Below are positions 11,990 to 22,855 of a stretch of DNA of 64,000 nucleotides, piece by piece (the stretch's first letter is position 1; each line of letters begins with the position of its first letter). The position numbers were made by a program, and so were the translations under genes. Below the pieces are notes generated by a model that did not search any database, was not told the DNA's origin, and saw only the letters and a list, made by a program, of their open reading frames with translations. The DNA is from Takakia lepidozioides. Lineage: Eukaryota > Streptophyta > Takakiopsida > Takakiales > Takakiaceae. The stretch spans positions 20,646,001-20,710,000 of the forward strand of contig CM060732.1 in assembly GCA_030704615.1 (NCBI GenBank), in the 5' to 3' direction.

Positions 11990-12996
11990 GTATCGAACAC
12001 TTGAGTTGCGCCCCGAGCTTTGAATCTTCTCTTGTTGGGGCAGTTTAATGCTATGTGATCTTCTTCTCCGCAATAGAGACATAATCCATTCGAGCGCAGT
12101 CTTTGTTTTTCTTGTGGCGTCAATGGCTTGAATCAGACAGCATCAATCTGCATAGGATCACTACCGGATGTCTGATGGATCGTTGTGTTTGGTGCCGTAG
12201 TAGCAGCGACATGATGCGTCGTCGACCATCCAGATCGCTTCTCTTGACGTCTTTTGAACAAACGATTATCGCATGTAATGACTTGGGTGATGAATTCACT
12301 CAGTGTGCTCACGTTTGGCATTGTCAGCAATCAATCTTTTACATCCTCTTTTAGTCCACATCGAAACTGACTAATGAAGCTCTTCTCATTCCGGTCGAGG
12401 TCGCACGCAAGTTGTCGAAATTCGGCAGCATAAACGGAAGCATGACGTGCTCCTTGTCAAAGATTTCGCATCTATGTCTCTACAACTCTCTCTCTATCAT
12501 TTTCTCCAAACGTTGCAGTGAACTCGGACATGAATGCTTCAAAATTATATAGTAAATGCGAATTTTTTTTTTCTAATAGCGGTGCAAACTAAGATAGGGC
12601 ACTGCCTGATAGAAGGGTGCCCACGAATCCCACTTGAATACCTTCATCGGGGTAACATTGTGGATGTAGTCGTAGGAACAGTCGTACTTGTTGAATAAAA
12701 CCGCGAAATCTTGATCTCGTCCCATCAAATTTATCGGACATGCTGATATTTGGTTCTCTCGTAATCTGTTGAAGAGGAACCGTTGCAGTATGAGCTGTTG
12801 CAGTAAGGACTCGTATGGTTGAAGATCCATTGTTCGACTCCTTTAATTCTGAAATTTGTTGTTGCAAATTGTGGAGAGCGTTGCCAAGATCTTGAGACCG
12901 ATCAGCTTGCAATTGGGCGGTAGAGGTATGAAGTTCTTGCATCTGGAGCTGAAGACTTTGCAATGTGGCGACCATTTCCGCAAATGTGCCTTCCAT
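11990..12996 (-). pseudogene. gypsy Gag with CCHC zinc knuckle
   Basis: The start at 12996 gives MEGTFAEMVATLQSLQLQMQ and a coiled-coil N-terminus. A retrotransposon-gag region follows (KFDGTRSRFRGFIQQVRLFL, then VGFVGTLLSGSALS) and stops near 12589. Coding continues in other frames through a PMQIDAV-type linker (about 12135). The zinc knuckle C-LY-C-GEED-H-IALN-C lies at 12040-12081. Gag packages the element RNA. Several stops and frameshifts make it dead. Confidence 0.82.
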
Positions 12997-13018
12997 CTTA
13001 ACTAACTAAGGAACAAAC

Positions 13019-13033
13019 TTTAGTCTCGCCAAT
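13019..13033 (-). other. putative tRNA primer-binding site
   Basis: On the minus strand, two to three bases after the right LTR ends (TTGACA), the sequence reads TGGCGAGACTAAAGT. TGG complements a tRNA 3' CCA end. I cannot match the remaining bases to a specific tRNA; it is not the common initiator-methionine site TGGTATCAGAGC. Confidence 0.45.
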
Positions 13034-13034
13034 C

Positions 13035-13652
13035 TGTCAAGGACGAGAACATGACTGAACACAAGAGATCAGACTAGAGGTACAAGACTAGACAAGAAGT
13101 CAAGGTCGGCGTGGCCGAATACACGGTGGGTAAACATGAATCAAGATGATCTTTATAACAATGGACAAGAGTACAAGATACTGGAACTCGACTCGAATAC
13201 TGAAATGTTGGAAACTGGACTGGGGTACCAGATACTGGAAACTGGAGTAGAGTATTAGAAGCTGAACTGGAGTACTGGGACTGGGAACAAGAGTAGCTTG
13301 AACTTGTATGGCGAGACTGAAGAGTGTCCAGTCTCGTCTCATATATATACTGGCTACTAAGAAGTTCCCTAAGAAGCTTCCCCTATAGAGGTTTCTTGAT
13401 GGAGAAGTTTCCTTAAACAAATGAGGTATCTTGATGAAGAGGTTTCCTCCAAAGGAAGCTTCCTGAGTAGTTTCCCAAATTACTCTTGGTAATTTGGTAA
13501 CCTCCCGGTAACGTGGTAACTAATGGTAAATCATGGTAGATCATGGTAGATCATAGTAAATCACGGTAAGTCATGATAATTTTCGGTAACATGGTAACTT
13601 GGTAACTTCTGGTATTTACTCTGGTAAGTTCCTCTGGGCTATGTTTGTAACA
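13035..13652 (-). repeat. 5' LTR of the gypsy element (right copy)
   Basis: This 618-bp copy starts on the minus strand with TGTTACAAACATAGCCC and ends GTCCTTGACA, giving the TG...CA ends typical of LTRs. It retains the same GTTACCA-type motif cluster (13480-13620) as the left copy. Confidence 0.88.
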
Positions 13653-14282
13653 TCTAGATCTCCGCTGAAGACAGCTGGGACATCTGCTGTTGACATTTGT
13701 GCGGGTCTGTTTTCAGGAAGTAAATTTTGGTATACCCTTTAGAGCCACTACTAGTGGTGCCACTTGTTCATTTTCAGTTTCCAGCTCATTGTCACCAATC
13801 TCCATATGCTCCGTATTGCCTTGGCATGGTATATTGGAATCACTGGCTGAAGCTGTAACATGCTTAAAAAACTGTCCTTGTCTGATGCCACCATTGATCC
13901 ATTGAATCATTGAATTTACAAGTGTTGAAAGCTCTCAATCTGATTCAAGTTTGGATTTATATAAGGTCAATTGACATTTACAGCTTCATGTAAAATGGTA
14001 CACCATTCACCAACAGAGTCTGTCGAGTTGCCTGCGATCTCGAGAAAGGATGCAGGGATAGGGTTTATGGTAGTTTAATTCAAGGGATACTAACTACATG
14101 GAGTGTTTGAAGGATCATTTGAGCTATTCAAATGGCCATTTCATTTTTGGTATCTTTATCGTACTGCCTTCATGGGCTTCATAGGAGCTCGCATACCAGT
14201 AGAATGGTGCTCTGGAAGCTCAAATGATTTTGTCTTTTTGCCTTGAAAGTGTTCTAATTTGTTTCTTTCAATCCTATTTAAA

Positions 14283-14455
14283 TTAGGGGTGGACATGTGG
14301 TATCGTCTTTATGTTCGATTGTGGGCATTGATTCCTGGATTTGCAAGGTCAAGTGTAGATTGCAAGAAGAAATTCAACATAGTCTTCAAGCAATATAAAG
14401 AGGACAAATTGGCCAATGGGGTCTCGGGCAACGATCATCATGGGAGCTTTGGGGT
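14283..14455 (+). pseudogene. Myb/SANT-like domain, C-terminal half
   Basis: The frame encodes RLWALIPGFARSSVDCKKKF followed by NIVFKQYKEDKLANGVSGND. This is the second half of a plant Myb/SANT-like (trihelix-type) DNA-binding domain, with the R-S-x-x-C-K-K-K-F helix and a YKEDK...SGND tail. It breaks off where the oppositely oriented N-terminal half begins (14438-14659). No intact gene surrounds it. Confidence 0.55.
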
Positions 14456-14659
14456 AATAATTAGGTCGATTCCATTCTTCACAAATTCAAGCTCCATCTC
14501 ACCTCTCAGAGCAATTAATGCTTCCACATCGGCGTCACCCCAATTTTTTTTGGCATCGTCATCTCCATCTTCAACCACTACTGTCTTTGATGATGCATTC
14601 TTGGCTGCTTTCTTCCTTGGAGCTGCTATTCTTCTCTTTGGTGGCCGAGCAGTAGGCAA
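14438..14659 (-). pseudogene. Myb/SANT-like protein, N-terminal half with basic NLS-like tract
   Basis: The 73-residue frame opens MPTARPPKRRIAAPRKKAAK (nuclear-localisation-like), then an acidic linker (VVVEDGDDD), then NWGDADVEALIALRGEMELE. The last part matches the first helix of Myb/SANT-like domains (W....V..LI.LR.EME). It ends abruptly after FVKNG. Together with the + strand fragment at 14283-14455 it would make about one complete domain, so an inversion appears to have split one gene. Confidence 0.5.
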
Positions 14660-16301
14660 AATTCAATTGGGAGCTCAGTGGCCTCAACAAACCTAGAAAG
14701 ATCAATAAATGGTGACAACAGATTCAAGGTGCTGGATTTTGGCTGTTTTCTACACCCGCTGGTGTAGCAAGGAGGAACATTCTATTGAATCTTCTCTTCT
14801 ACCTTGTCGAACTTTGTGGGAGATTGAAAGAAACTGGAGCCCTCAGCAAAACCTTCCATTGTTGTACACAAGATGCAACAAACAAACTGATAAGCTGATA
14901 ATTCTACAGTGGTAGAAGCTGCGTCGCGCGCTTGCCGCGAGGTGGGTGTCGAAAGTCTCCACCTGTGTACAACCCCATCTATGACATGTTTCAATCCTCT
15001 GATAGGCTTAAAAAATAATAATTTAATGTTAGGTTTCTGGGGCCTAAGGTGAAAAATTGGGTCTCCATCCCAAGAGCGTTCCTTTTATTGGGCTGGGCCT
15101 AAGAATTTGGTGCCATAAATCATGCCATGTCACATACCATGTCATTTTCTTGGTCTTGGGCCCGGACCCTCGTGTAAACCGCTTGAGCCCAATTTGAGGC
15201 TCTTGACCAATAGGATTTCTTGTTTCTAGCTTGGTCTTGGGCCCGGGCCCTTGTGTAAACCGGCCCTTAGTCAGTTTCTGTGCTTCAGCCTACAGTTCAA
15301 ATCGTCTACGGACGATCCAAAAAGATCCCATGGCAGAAATTCGCGTGTCACACCTCCAGATCGTGCGTTGCGGATTTCACCAAGTCCATAGGAAGACGGA
15401 TATCACCAAGTCCATAGGAAGACGGATATCACAGACAGGAGGAAAGTGGCTCTACAGCTGTGGCACAGTTTGTTAGGGTCGGGAAGGGGAGAGGGTGGGT
15501 GGTCAAAAAGTCAAAAAGTATTCCATAACAATCAAGACAGGACTGTTACCACTGTCTGCTCTCAAATGGGGGTGAGCTTAACTTACTTAACTTAGATTAG
15601 AGTGCCTTGCCGAGTGGGGCAGCCTGGAATTTCTACCTCACTACTTTACACTTTGCTTCTTCGCATCGAACAAGACTGCCTTACGATGGCAGTGCAAGCA
15701 CGCGCGTGGCCGTTATGTGGGGTTTGCGTGTACGCGCTTGCCTCCCAGCGACGGCTGCGTGCCTTCTACACTCCCTCGCTATTACCTACACACCCCATCC
15801 CCTCCCTATTTCCGAGATCCATGAATCCCGAGTGGTTGGGTTTCCTGCCATGGCTGGACTGGCACGGAGTTCGTGGAGCTTTTCCAGGTCAACTGGAAAG
15901 CTCGTCAGAGGGACCTAAAGGCATGCCAAGTGTGGGGAGAATAAGAAAGGTGATGATGGGTTCAAACCCCCAACGCTGCGTTTAGATTGTGTGGTCACTC
16001 TGAGAGGGGTGACGACTGGGAATCCGAGTGGTTGGCAAGATTCAGCGACTGACGGCGTGCCTCGGTGATAGGTGCCGGTTGCTTCGCTTTGGCCGGGGGG
16101 AGCTGGGCAGATTGAGTGTAGATTGGAGAAATTAGTTGCGAGTATGAGACAAGCCTGTCCAAAAGGTCTGTCTCACTTGTACCAGGGTTAGATCCAGATA
16201 CACAAAGCTTGGGCCTTGTAGAGTTGGAGGTTGAGACTCAGACACAGATCTCACACGCACATCCGCGTGTACACTCAAAGGAGAGAGAGAGAGAGAGAGT
16301 G

Positions 16302-18348
16302 ATGGCGGGATTGGCGACGGGGGCGGCCGTCACAAATGGTCTGACTTTCGCAGCTGGTTCTGCCTCTAACTCATCGGTAAGTTCGCATGTTTCCTTACCA
16401 GTTTCAGCTGTATATTCTAGCTTTAGTCGCTTAGGCAATACCATCTGATTGTATCATCTTCCAGAACAATTTTGGCCCGACAAGGTTCAGGTGGGCTCGG
16501 AAGGCAGACTTCAAATTTGTTGAAGAAATCCTTTTAGTTCAACTTCTGGTGGTGTGAGTGTAGAAAGGTTATTGACATTGTGGAACACCTCTCTCAATAA
16601 TTTTTTTCCAGATAGTAAACCTCTCCCATACTGGTTTCTGGTCTCGGGTTGCTTCGCCTACCACCTAACACGCATCCATGTCCTTACTAGCTACAAATTT
16701 TTTTGTCGTGACTGTAACTGCGCCCTCAGGTGGTCGTAATTCCAGCTGCTCGTCCCGCTGTTTGTCCTTTCGAAAGCTTCCGACGCTCCAATAAAATAGC
16801 GTGACTACTCATTACACAACCCGAAAGTATGCGTGCCCTCTTCTGCAACCCAAGGCACCTAAACTGGTTAGGAGTGATACCTTAGACCCCGCCTTATGCG
16901 GTATCCCTTGAGTGGATACATAGTGTTAGACTCGGATCGGTAAATTGCTTGACGCAACAAGCAGTGCCCAGCAGATGTTGACTGGAACCTTGAATTGTCT
17001 TATATAATTATGGAACTCTTTTAGAGCAATGAATCTTCTATGGTTGTACCGGAGTCCCTCACACTGGTTAATTTTCTCCATGCTGCAGTTAAGTCTCATC
17101 ATTCCGGGCCTTAGTCTAAAGAGAGGACTACGAACTTCCTGGAGGCAAAGAGGGGCGCTGAAAGTGTCCTCAAAGGAGGGAGATTCTGAGCCGGATGAGA
17201 CCGACCTTAACCAAGGCAAGTTCTTGCTTGCGAACTTTACATTGCCATCTACATTCGCAGGACACATACTCATGAATTGCTGGGCATTCTTGCACAATGT
17301 GCACGGTTGGGTTTTACTATGACAAGAGGGCATTCCGGAGTTCCTTTGCTGAAGCATCCTTTGTCTTTTGAGGACTATTTCTGGTGAAAGCGCAGAAGAT
17401 CTATCCTTGACAGCCATTGCTTCTCGATGGGCATGTTGTGGTGGTCTTGGAACATATGAGGTGGGTTCCATTACAACCGCAATGAAAATCTGTGATCACA
17501 TGTTCTTCTGAAATCGGAGAATCATGTGTTGCTATAGTGAAGATAACCCCTTGATCTGGAAATCTGGGTTACATAAACATCCGAGTACTATGCAAGAGCT
17601 GAAGAGATGCATGAATCCTCTATGGACATCTATTCCTAGAGAAAATGACATGAAATGTGGACATTGACAACATGGAGCTCAGCAACTAGTGTCCCAGCTT
17701 CTGCTGGCTCTCTGTGGATAGAATATTATGGTGAATATTATACAGGGCATATGCACTTGAAAGGCCGGAACTTTGTGCTTTGCCTGTTTGAGTGAACTGT
17801 ACAACACACTTTTCTTAGGTCGGTGAGTGCAACCTGCTCCCTTTGTATGCGAGGAAAATGAGAAAATTCCTCACTGATAGGAATGTGCACCTCAGCATTT
17901 TGTAATCCTGGTTGATCTCAGACTTTGTAGAAGTGCCTTTACATATTACAGCTGTATCCACATTTTGGAAGTCTGTTTCAACTCTTGCCACTGATGTCTC
18001 CCGTAGACTTACAATATGATTTACATAGAACATGGTGTGACTTGATGCACAGATGAGAAAGGTCCAATAGACTGGGATAAGGCATGGTCCAGCTTTCCAA
18101 AGCCTAAAGAGAGAGGAGGGGCTTTCTTCAACTTCAAGCTCCTGTTTAAAATGGATATGGAGAAGTATGTCAACCGGAGGCCAAATCATTCAAAGTTTCC
18201 CCTATCTGAGGAAGTTGATCCATTGCGCAGATCAGAGCGGTCAGCACTGAATGCCTGGACCGACCCAAGGTTTACTGTTGCTGGAGTAGGCGTAATCGTT
18301 GGGCTATTTGTGTACATGGTTATAATTGTTGGGCCCCCACCAGTGTAG
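16302..18348 (+). CDS. small plastid-type membrane protein, 3 exons
   Basis: Exons are 16302-16376, 17089-17215 and 18053-18348; phases fit exactly and give 165 residues. The first intron is GT-AG. The second starts GCAAGT after CAAG, a GC-AG intron. The N-terminus (MAGLATGAAVTNGLTFAAG, then ...RGLRTSWRQRGALKVSS) is rich in Ser, Ala and Arg without acids, as in chloroplast transit peptides, and is followed by an acidic stretch (GDSEPDETD). The mature part has DWDKAWSSF, then SEEVDPLRRSERSALNAWTD, and one C-terminal transmembrane helix (VAGVGVIVGLFVYMVIIVG) ending in GPPPV. It resembles uncharacterised single-helix chloroplast membrane proteins of plants, but I cannot name the family. The start is chosen because it lies just after a GA-rich leader and opens the transit peptide. 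Confidence 0.75.
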
Positions 18349-19892
18349 GTTGGCCTGTTTCTTCAATGCGTGACTAGTTTAGAGTTTTTTAACTGGGTGC
18401 TACTGCGTAGCTAAAGCTGGTCAAACGGGCTGGAAATTGATGATTCTTTGTATAGATTGTGTACAGTACTCTATTGTTTTGTAAGACTGTGCGCTCCGTA
18501 TTTGGTTGGTGTGTTTGTCACCACTGCTAACAGAGTGGAAGGTATGTCTTGAAAGGTTTTTCTGTTGACAAGTGCTGTGTGAGATGTTATGATGGCAGTT
18601 GGATGGGTGCTAGTGGCTCTGTCATTGGAACAACCGTGGCAACCTCACTAAATTGCATGTGTTTCTTGTATTAAACTCTACAAGTAGAACATGTGACACA
18701 TATATTTGGGAGTCAATGGCTGTCTATGAAGCATTAAGAAACCCAGCTGTGAATGTTACACTGGAACTCTCTCAGCTTCTCCATGATGGAGGAGGGTGCT
18801 ACCCAGCTGGTCTTCTCTCTTCTCTTCTCTCCCTGGCCTCTAGGGACCCCACTTCTTTGCAGCATGCCTCAAGGCTATGCACTTTCTCAAGCTCACTTCA
18901 TTTTCTGAGTCTATTGTTAGTTAAATTTGTGGTTGAATCCGACTTTTTGGCTTTGCAGTTGAATCTACCTTGGCAGATTTGGAAAACCTGCAGAGTCAAT
19001 CAAAAGATTTCAGTTACATACATTCTGATTCTTCATGAACAAAGTATTCCCGTGTCAAGACTCGACATTGCCTAGAGAGCAGTTAAATTTGTTGATTTGC
19101 AAAAAATAAGAAGAATCAACTCGCTGTCCATGTGCTTCTCCAATCCTACCTTCCCCATAATGAAGTATGTGAATTCATGGCGATATGGGAAATCTACTAG
19201 CAAACTTTCTTGTCCAGAGCGAGTTCATTCCTATAATATTGGCCAACCCAATGTACTCCACCGTAGAGTCTCGCAACGAGCTACTCCACTTTGTTGCCAC
19301 CTGAACTTGACTGATTCCAGAATCCATAACATACCTACCATTAGGTGAAGAGTGCAGACTGAGAAGAAGAAATGAAATGAAATGGCACTTTATAAAGTCC
19401 GCGGAAAGCTCAAAGAGCTTATGGGACAAAATGGAAAAAACAAGGTGATGCGGCACCGCCTTCACACGTGGAGCTGGAAATTTGTTGCCCGACAGACTTG
19501 ATCGACTCTGATACCGACTGGTAAGTAACTGTTGCTGTATTTGATTGCATCATCTTCCACATGAAAACGAGCGATGGGCCCATCAGGTGGGCCTCTACAT
19601 TCCCAGTCACATGCACCCCCCCTATAACACTGGAATCTCTACTGCTTCAACGCTGAGAGCCGTATGTATTGAACGAAAAGGTCAACTCCCTCTCAAAACG
19701 TATCCATTTTCTTCCTCTTCCAGCTAGTGGGTCCGGGGTCTCAAATTGCATCTCACCATACCTTGAGAAAGCTCAATCATCATCCGTGCGTGCATCCATT
19801 AATCTTGAAGAGGCACTATTTTTGGTCATTTTATCGCCGCTGGCAGCCCTTCTTCGTCAGCTTGCAACACACCATATTGCGCTTCCTCAGAG
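18349..19892. other. intergenic region
   Basis: No gene is supported. The region holds one copy of the dispersed hairpin repeat (19368-19437). Short open frames show no family. It separates the small membrane-protein gene from the candidate first exon of the ABC transporter. Confidence 0.45.
19368..19437 (+). repeat. hairpin/(ATTTC)n dispersed repeat, intergenic copy
   Basis: Reads GAAATGAAATGAAATGGCAC, then TTTATAAAGTCCGCGGAAAG, then CTCAAAGAGCTTATGGGACA. It lies 455 bases upstream of the candidate ATM3 first exon, in the same orientation as the copy in the EXO84 intron. Confidence 0.75.
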
Positions 19893-19997
19893 ATGCTGAG
19901 GCGGGTGGGGAGGAAGCTGTTTACAGAGGCGAGGAGATCGCTGCACCACAAATCTGGACATAATGGAATTTGGTCACTGCCAGATCCCTGTGGGGGG
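19893..19997 (+). CDS. candidate mitochondrial presequence exon of the ATM3-type gene
   Basis: This ATG opens MLRRVGRKLFTEARRSLHHK, an Arg-rich amphipathic helix lacking acids except one Glu, then NGIWSLPDPCGG before a GTATGT donor. This is what a mitochondrial presequence exon should look like, and the ABC transporter exons downstream otherwise lack one. It is in phase 0, while the next firm exon (22856) needs one incoming base, so at least one small exon must lie between. A 34-base candidate is 21900-21933, flanked by TTTACAG and GTATCA. Assignment is inference. Confidence 0.4.
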
Positions 19998-22855
19998 GTA
20001 TGTCTTCTCCTTCCCTTCGTACTCTATGCGTGCAATCATCTGCCCAATTGGGCATTTTCCCAGCCTGAATGTTTTGTTCTTTTTCTATTTGAAGAGCCTT
20101 TTACACATTATGGCTCCTTCCCATTCATATGCGCAGAGAGCTATTTAATTCTTCGATATCTCCGGTTTCTGTGCAATGGAGTGAATTCCAGGATTGGAGT
20201 GATGGTGCTGCTCTTAAAGCTGTACACACTTCAAGGTCAGTGGTTTGGACCAGATTGTCAGCTTCCATGGCTTCCGTTCAGTGAGGTGTTTGGATCGCTC
20301 GGCTGTTGGAATGTTAACTTTCGGTGTAACTCTGCGTTCTGCCTTTATGATTCCTTTGCGAATTCTAAGGTAATCCTCAGCTTGAATGAAGCTGAAAAAA
20401 TCCTTCGCCCCACTTGTCTTTAACACCTCAATCCTCGAAATCATTACATGTCCCATCCCATATCAACAAGTTAAATCTCAGTGGTAGGAGTTGGTGACCC
20501 TGCAATGTGGTAACAAAAGTTCAGTACTCTCAACTCATATTGGCATTTTTAAGGGCACGTCATCTTCGCAATTTAGTTAATTGTGCAGAATCCGACCATG
20601 GACTGTGATCAACAAACTGACTCGTCTTGCAAATCTGTTTCTACTAAGAAAGTTTCCACTTCCCTGTACCTCATGTAACTTCTGATGCAATTTCTACCAT
20701 CACAGAACTAGTTAATAGAATTCCTAACAAGGTCCCTGGTGGATATTCAGCTTCACTCACCTTGAGTCTCAAATACCATTCTGACATAGACATTATCCAA
20801 ATCCATACGGTAGTCTGATTGCAATTCATTCATGAGAATGTCAATGCATTTTGTGCAAGGGAGAGAGAGAGAGGTGAAGAGGACGATAGTTGTGATCCAC
20901 CTCTGTGGCTGCCACTTTCTTCCTCAACATTGAGATTCTTCTTTCATGTCAAGAGAAGGTTCATGAACTTCTTGGCCAACAAATTGTGTTTTTTATCAAC
21001 AGATTCCAGTGCAAATTTATCTTTTCCTTTTTAGGGGGAATTCAATGATTTGACAATATTCCGTTTATTAGGAAAGGCATCTGAGACATTCTGCAGAAGT
21101 GGGACATTTCTCGTAGCCTTTTTCTCTTACCTGACTTACAGAAGGGTATCACAGAAGGGTATGTCCTTTGCTGTGACGGTGGAAGGAAATCATTCATTTT
21201 CTACTATCACAGGAAGGAAGAGGTTGAATGATGCAGTAGTAGTTTTGAGGATGTACAGATGCTCTGATCACAGCTATTTACATGTATAATTAGGAATCAT
21301 CCACATTTATGTATGAAATGTAAAAGAAGGGGGGCTTGAGTAGTGGAGTCATGAAGGGTGAGGTGGATGGTTCATTTGCAAGAGGATTGGTCACATGGTT
21401 TGTACAATTTATTGAAGGTTGAGCACTGTCATCCACAGTAAGTGGAGATTCGCTATCTCTGGCAAAGCAAGAGCTTTTATCTCAGCCCAGCTGTGCAGCG
21501 CGCTACCTGGGAACTAAGTGTTCTTACGTAGGGTTTTCTCATCGTTTGTAAAATGACGGTAGGTCTATACGGGCTTAATATTGAGATCCCTTGTTCATAA
21601 TGTGTTTGGTGGTTATGGACTGTGGTTGATGTAAAGGTTGGAAACCCAGCATTATACCCAATTCTGGGAGGGGCAGGGCTGAAAGAAACCATTGGTTTGT
21701 CGCTGTGCGGATATAAAAATGCTTGTATCACCAAGCTATTTGCTACTAGGTCACTCACAGTTGCTGCACAGGTAATGCTATTGACACTGTCCTTTGAACC
21801 TTTAAAGACACAGGTCTGGCTGATCATTAGCATCTTATATGGAGGTCCCTTCCTTTGCATTCAATCAGTGAGTTCAGGTTGAAGTGAGGCATTGTTTACA
21901 GGGGTTGATTAGAGAAGGTGAAGTGCTGCAGGGAGGTATCAATGCAGCCTTGGGGTCTAAGACAGGGGATGACTGGAGCGAGCATGTGTGCGATACAGTC
22001 CATGACAGTGGTCATTCGATCGGTATGTTTGCAACCCCAGATCAGTCTTTCAATAAACTGAGTGAACATCCTCACTGCATATACTCATGACCCTTGAGAA
22101 ACAATTAAATCATTCATGTATGTTGTAGATGGATTTCTAGCTGCAAAGTACTGCAAAGAAGTGTATCAACACTGTGTTGTGATTGAAGTACCACATTTAA
22201 GCTTTTAGACACTTACAAGACAAACATGTGAAGCAGGGTATAGGAAAAAGCAAGAGATTATTGTTCCCAGTTCTGATTGCTGCAGTAAGTAACGATCTTG
22301 GAAAAGGTTGTTTGTTTGTATGCAATTATGTGAGCAATTTTCGTCATGTGTGTCTGTGCAGGAGTATCTTGTCGTTATGCATGTGCGGCAGATCGATCTG
22401 GCAAGCATGGTGTAATGAGTTACATCTCTCCCTCTCCCCTCTCCCTACTAATGGCTCACCTAAAACCAGAAAGTTAGAACGTCTGGAAGTCGTGATGTTA
22501 GTGTGACATACTAAACTTGGAGGGTTGAAACGAACTTTTGTGGGAGATCAAACTGAAACTGAGTGTGGGTTGTACCCTGGGGGTACTGCTCACTGACTCC
22601 ACAGGCTAACCTATTATGTTTGTCAGTTTGGTGGCCAACCATAATCTGTGTGAACTCCATTGAGCAGCTAGGAAGAATTGACAGCCAACTCTACTTGCGG
22701 TTAGCAGATGTCCTAGTTGTGTTAGAACTATGGGTGAAGTCTACTTATGGTGGTTGATTTAGTGCTTTTTATGACTAATGGTGAATCACACAATAATTAC
22801 GTTGGGTAAAGTAGCAACAGCAATGCCTTACAAATAGGATCTTCATTTTGTGCAG

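Larger units (their letters stand above)
7731..13652 (-). mobile_element. Ty3/gypsy chromovirus-type LTR retrotransposon, inactive
   Basis: A full-length element on the minus strand has two LTRs of about 600-618 bases. Between them, in minus-strand order, lie Gag with a CCHC knuckle, an aspartic protease (DSGAS), reverse transcriptase (YLDD), RNase H, an integrase fragment and a C-terminal chromodomain. That gene order with a chromodomain defines Ty3/gypsy chromoviruses. A polypurine tract abuts the left LTR and a putative primer site abuts the right LTR. CTAG at 7727-7730 and 13654-13657 may be the remains of a target-site duplication. Many stops and frameshifts, plus a deletion through the integrase core, make it non-autonomous. 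Confidence 0.92.
13660..16290. other. intergenic debris with short direct repeats
   Basis: Apart from the Myb/SANT-like halves I find no gene. A 32-bp direct repeat starting CTTGGTCTTGGGCCCGG lies at 15149-15180 and 15230-15261 (about 29 of 32 bases alike). A perfect 26-bp tandem duplication lies at 15377-15428. Open frames at 15602-15985 have no recognisable product. The final part is presumably the promoter and 5' UTR of the gene at 16302, including a (GA)n tract at 16281-16299. Confidence 0.5.
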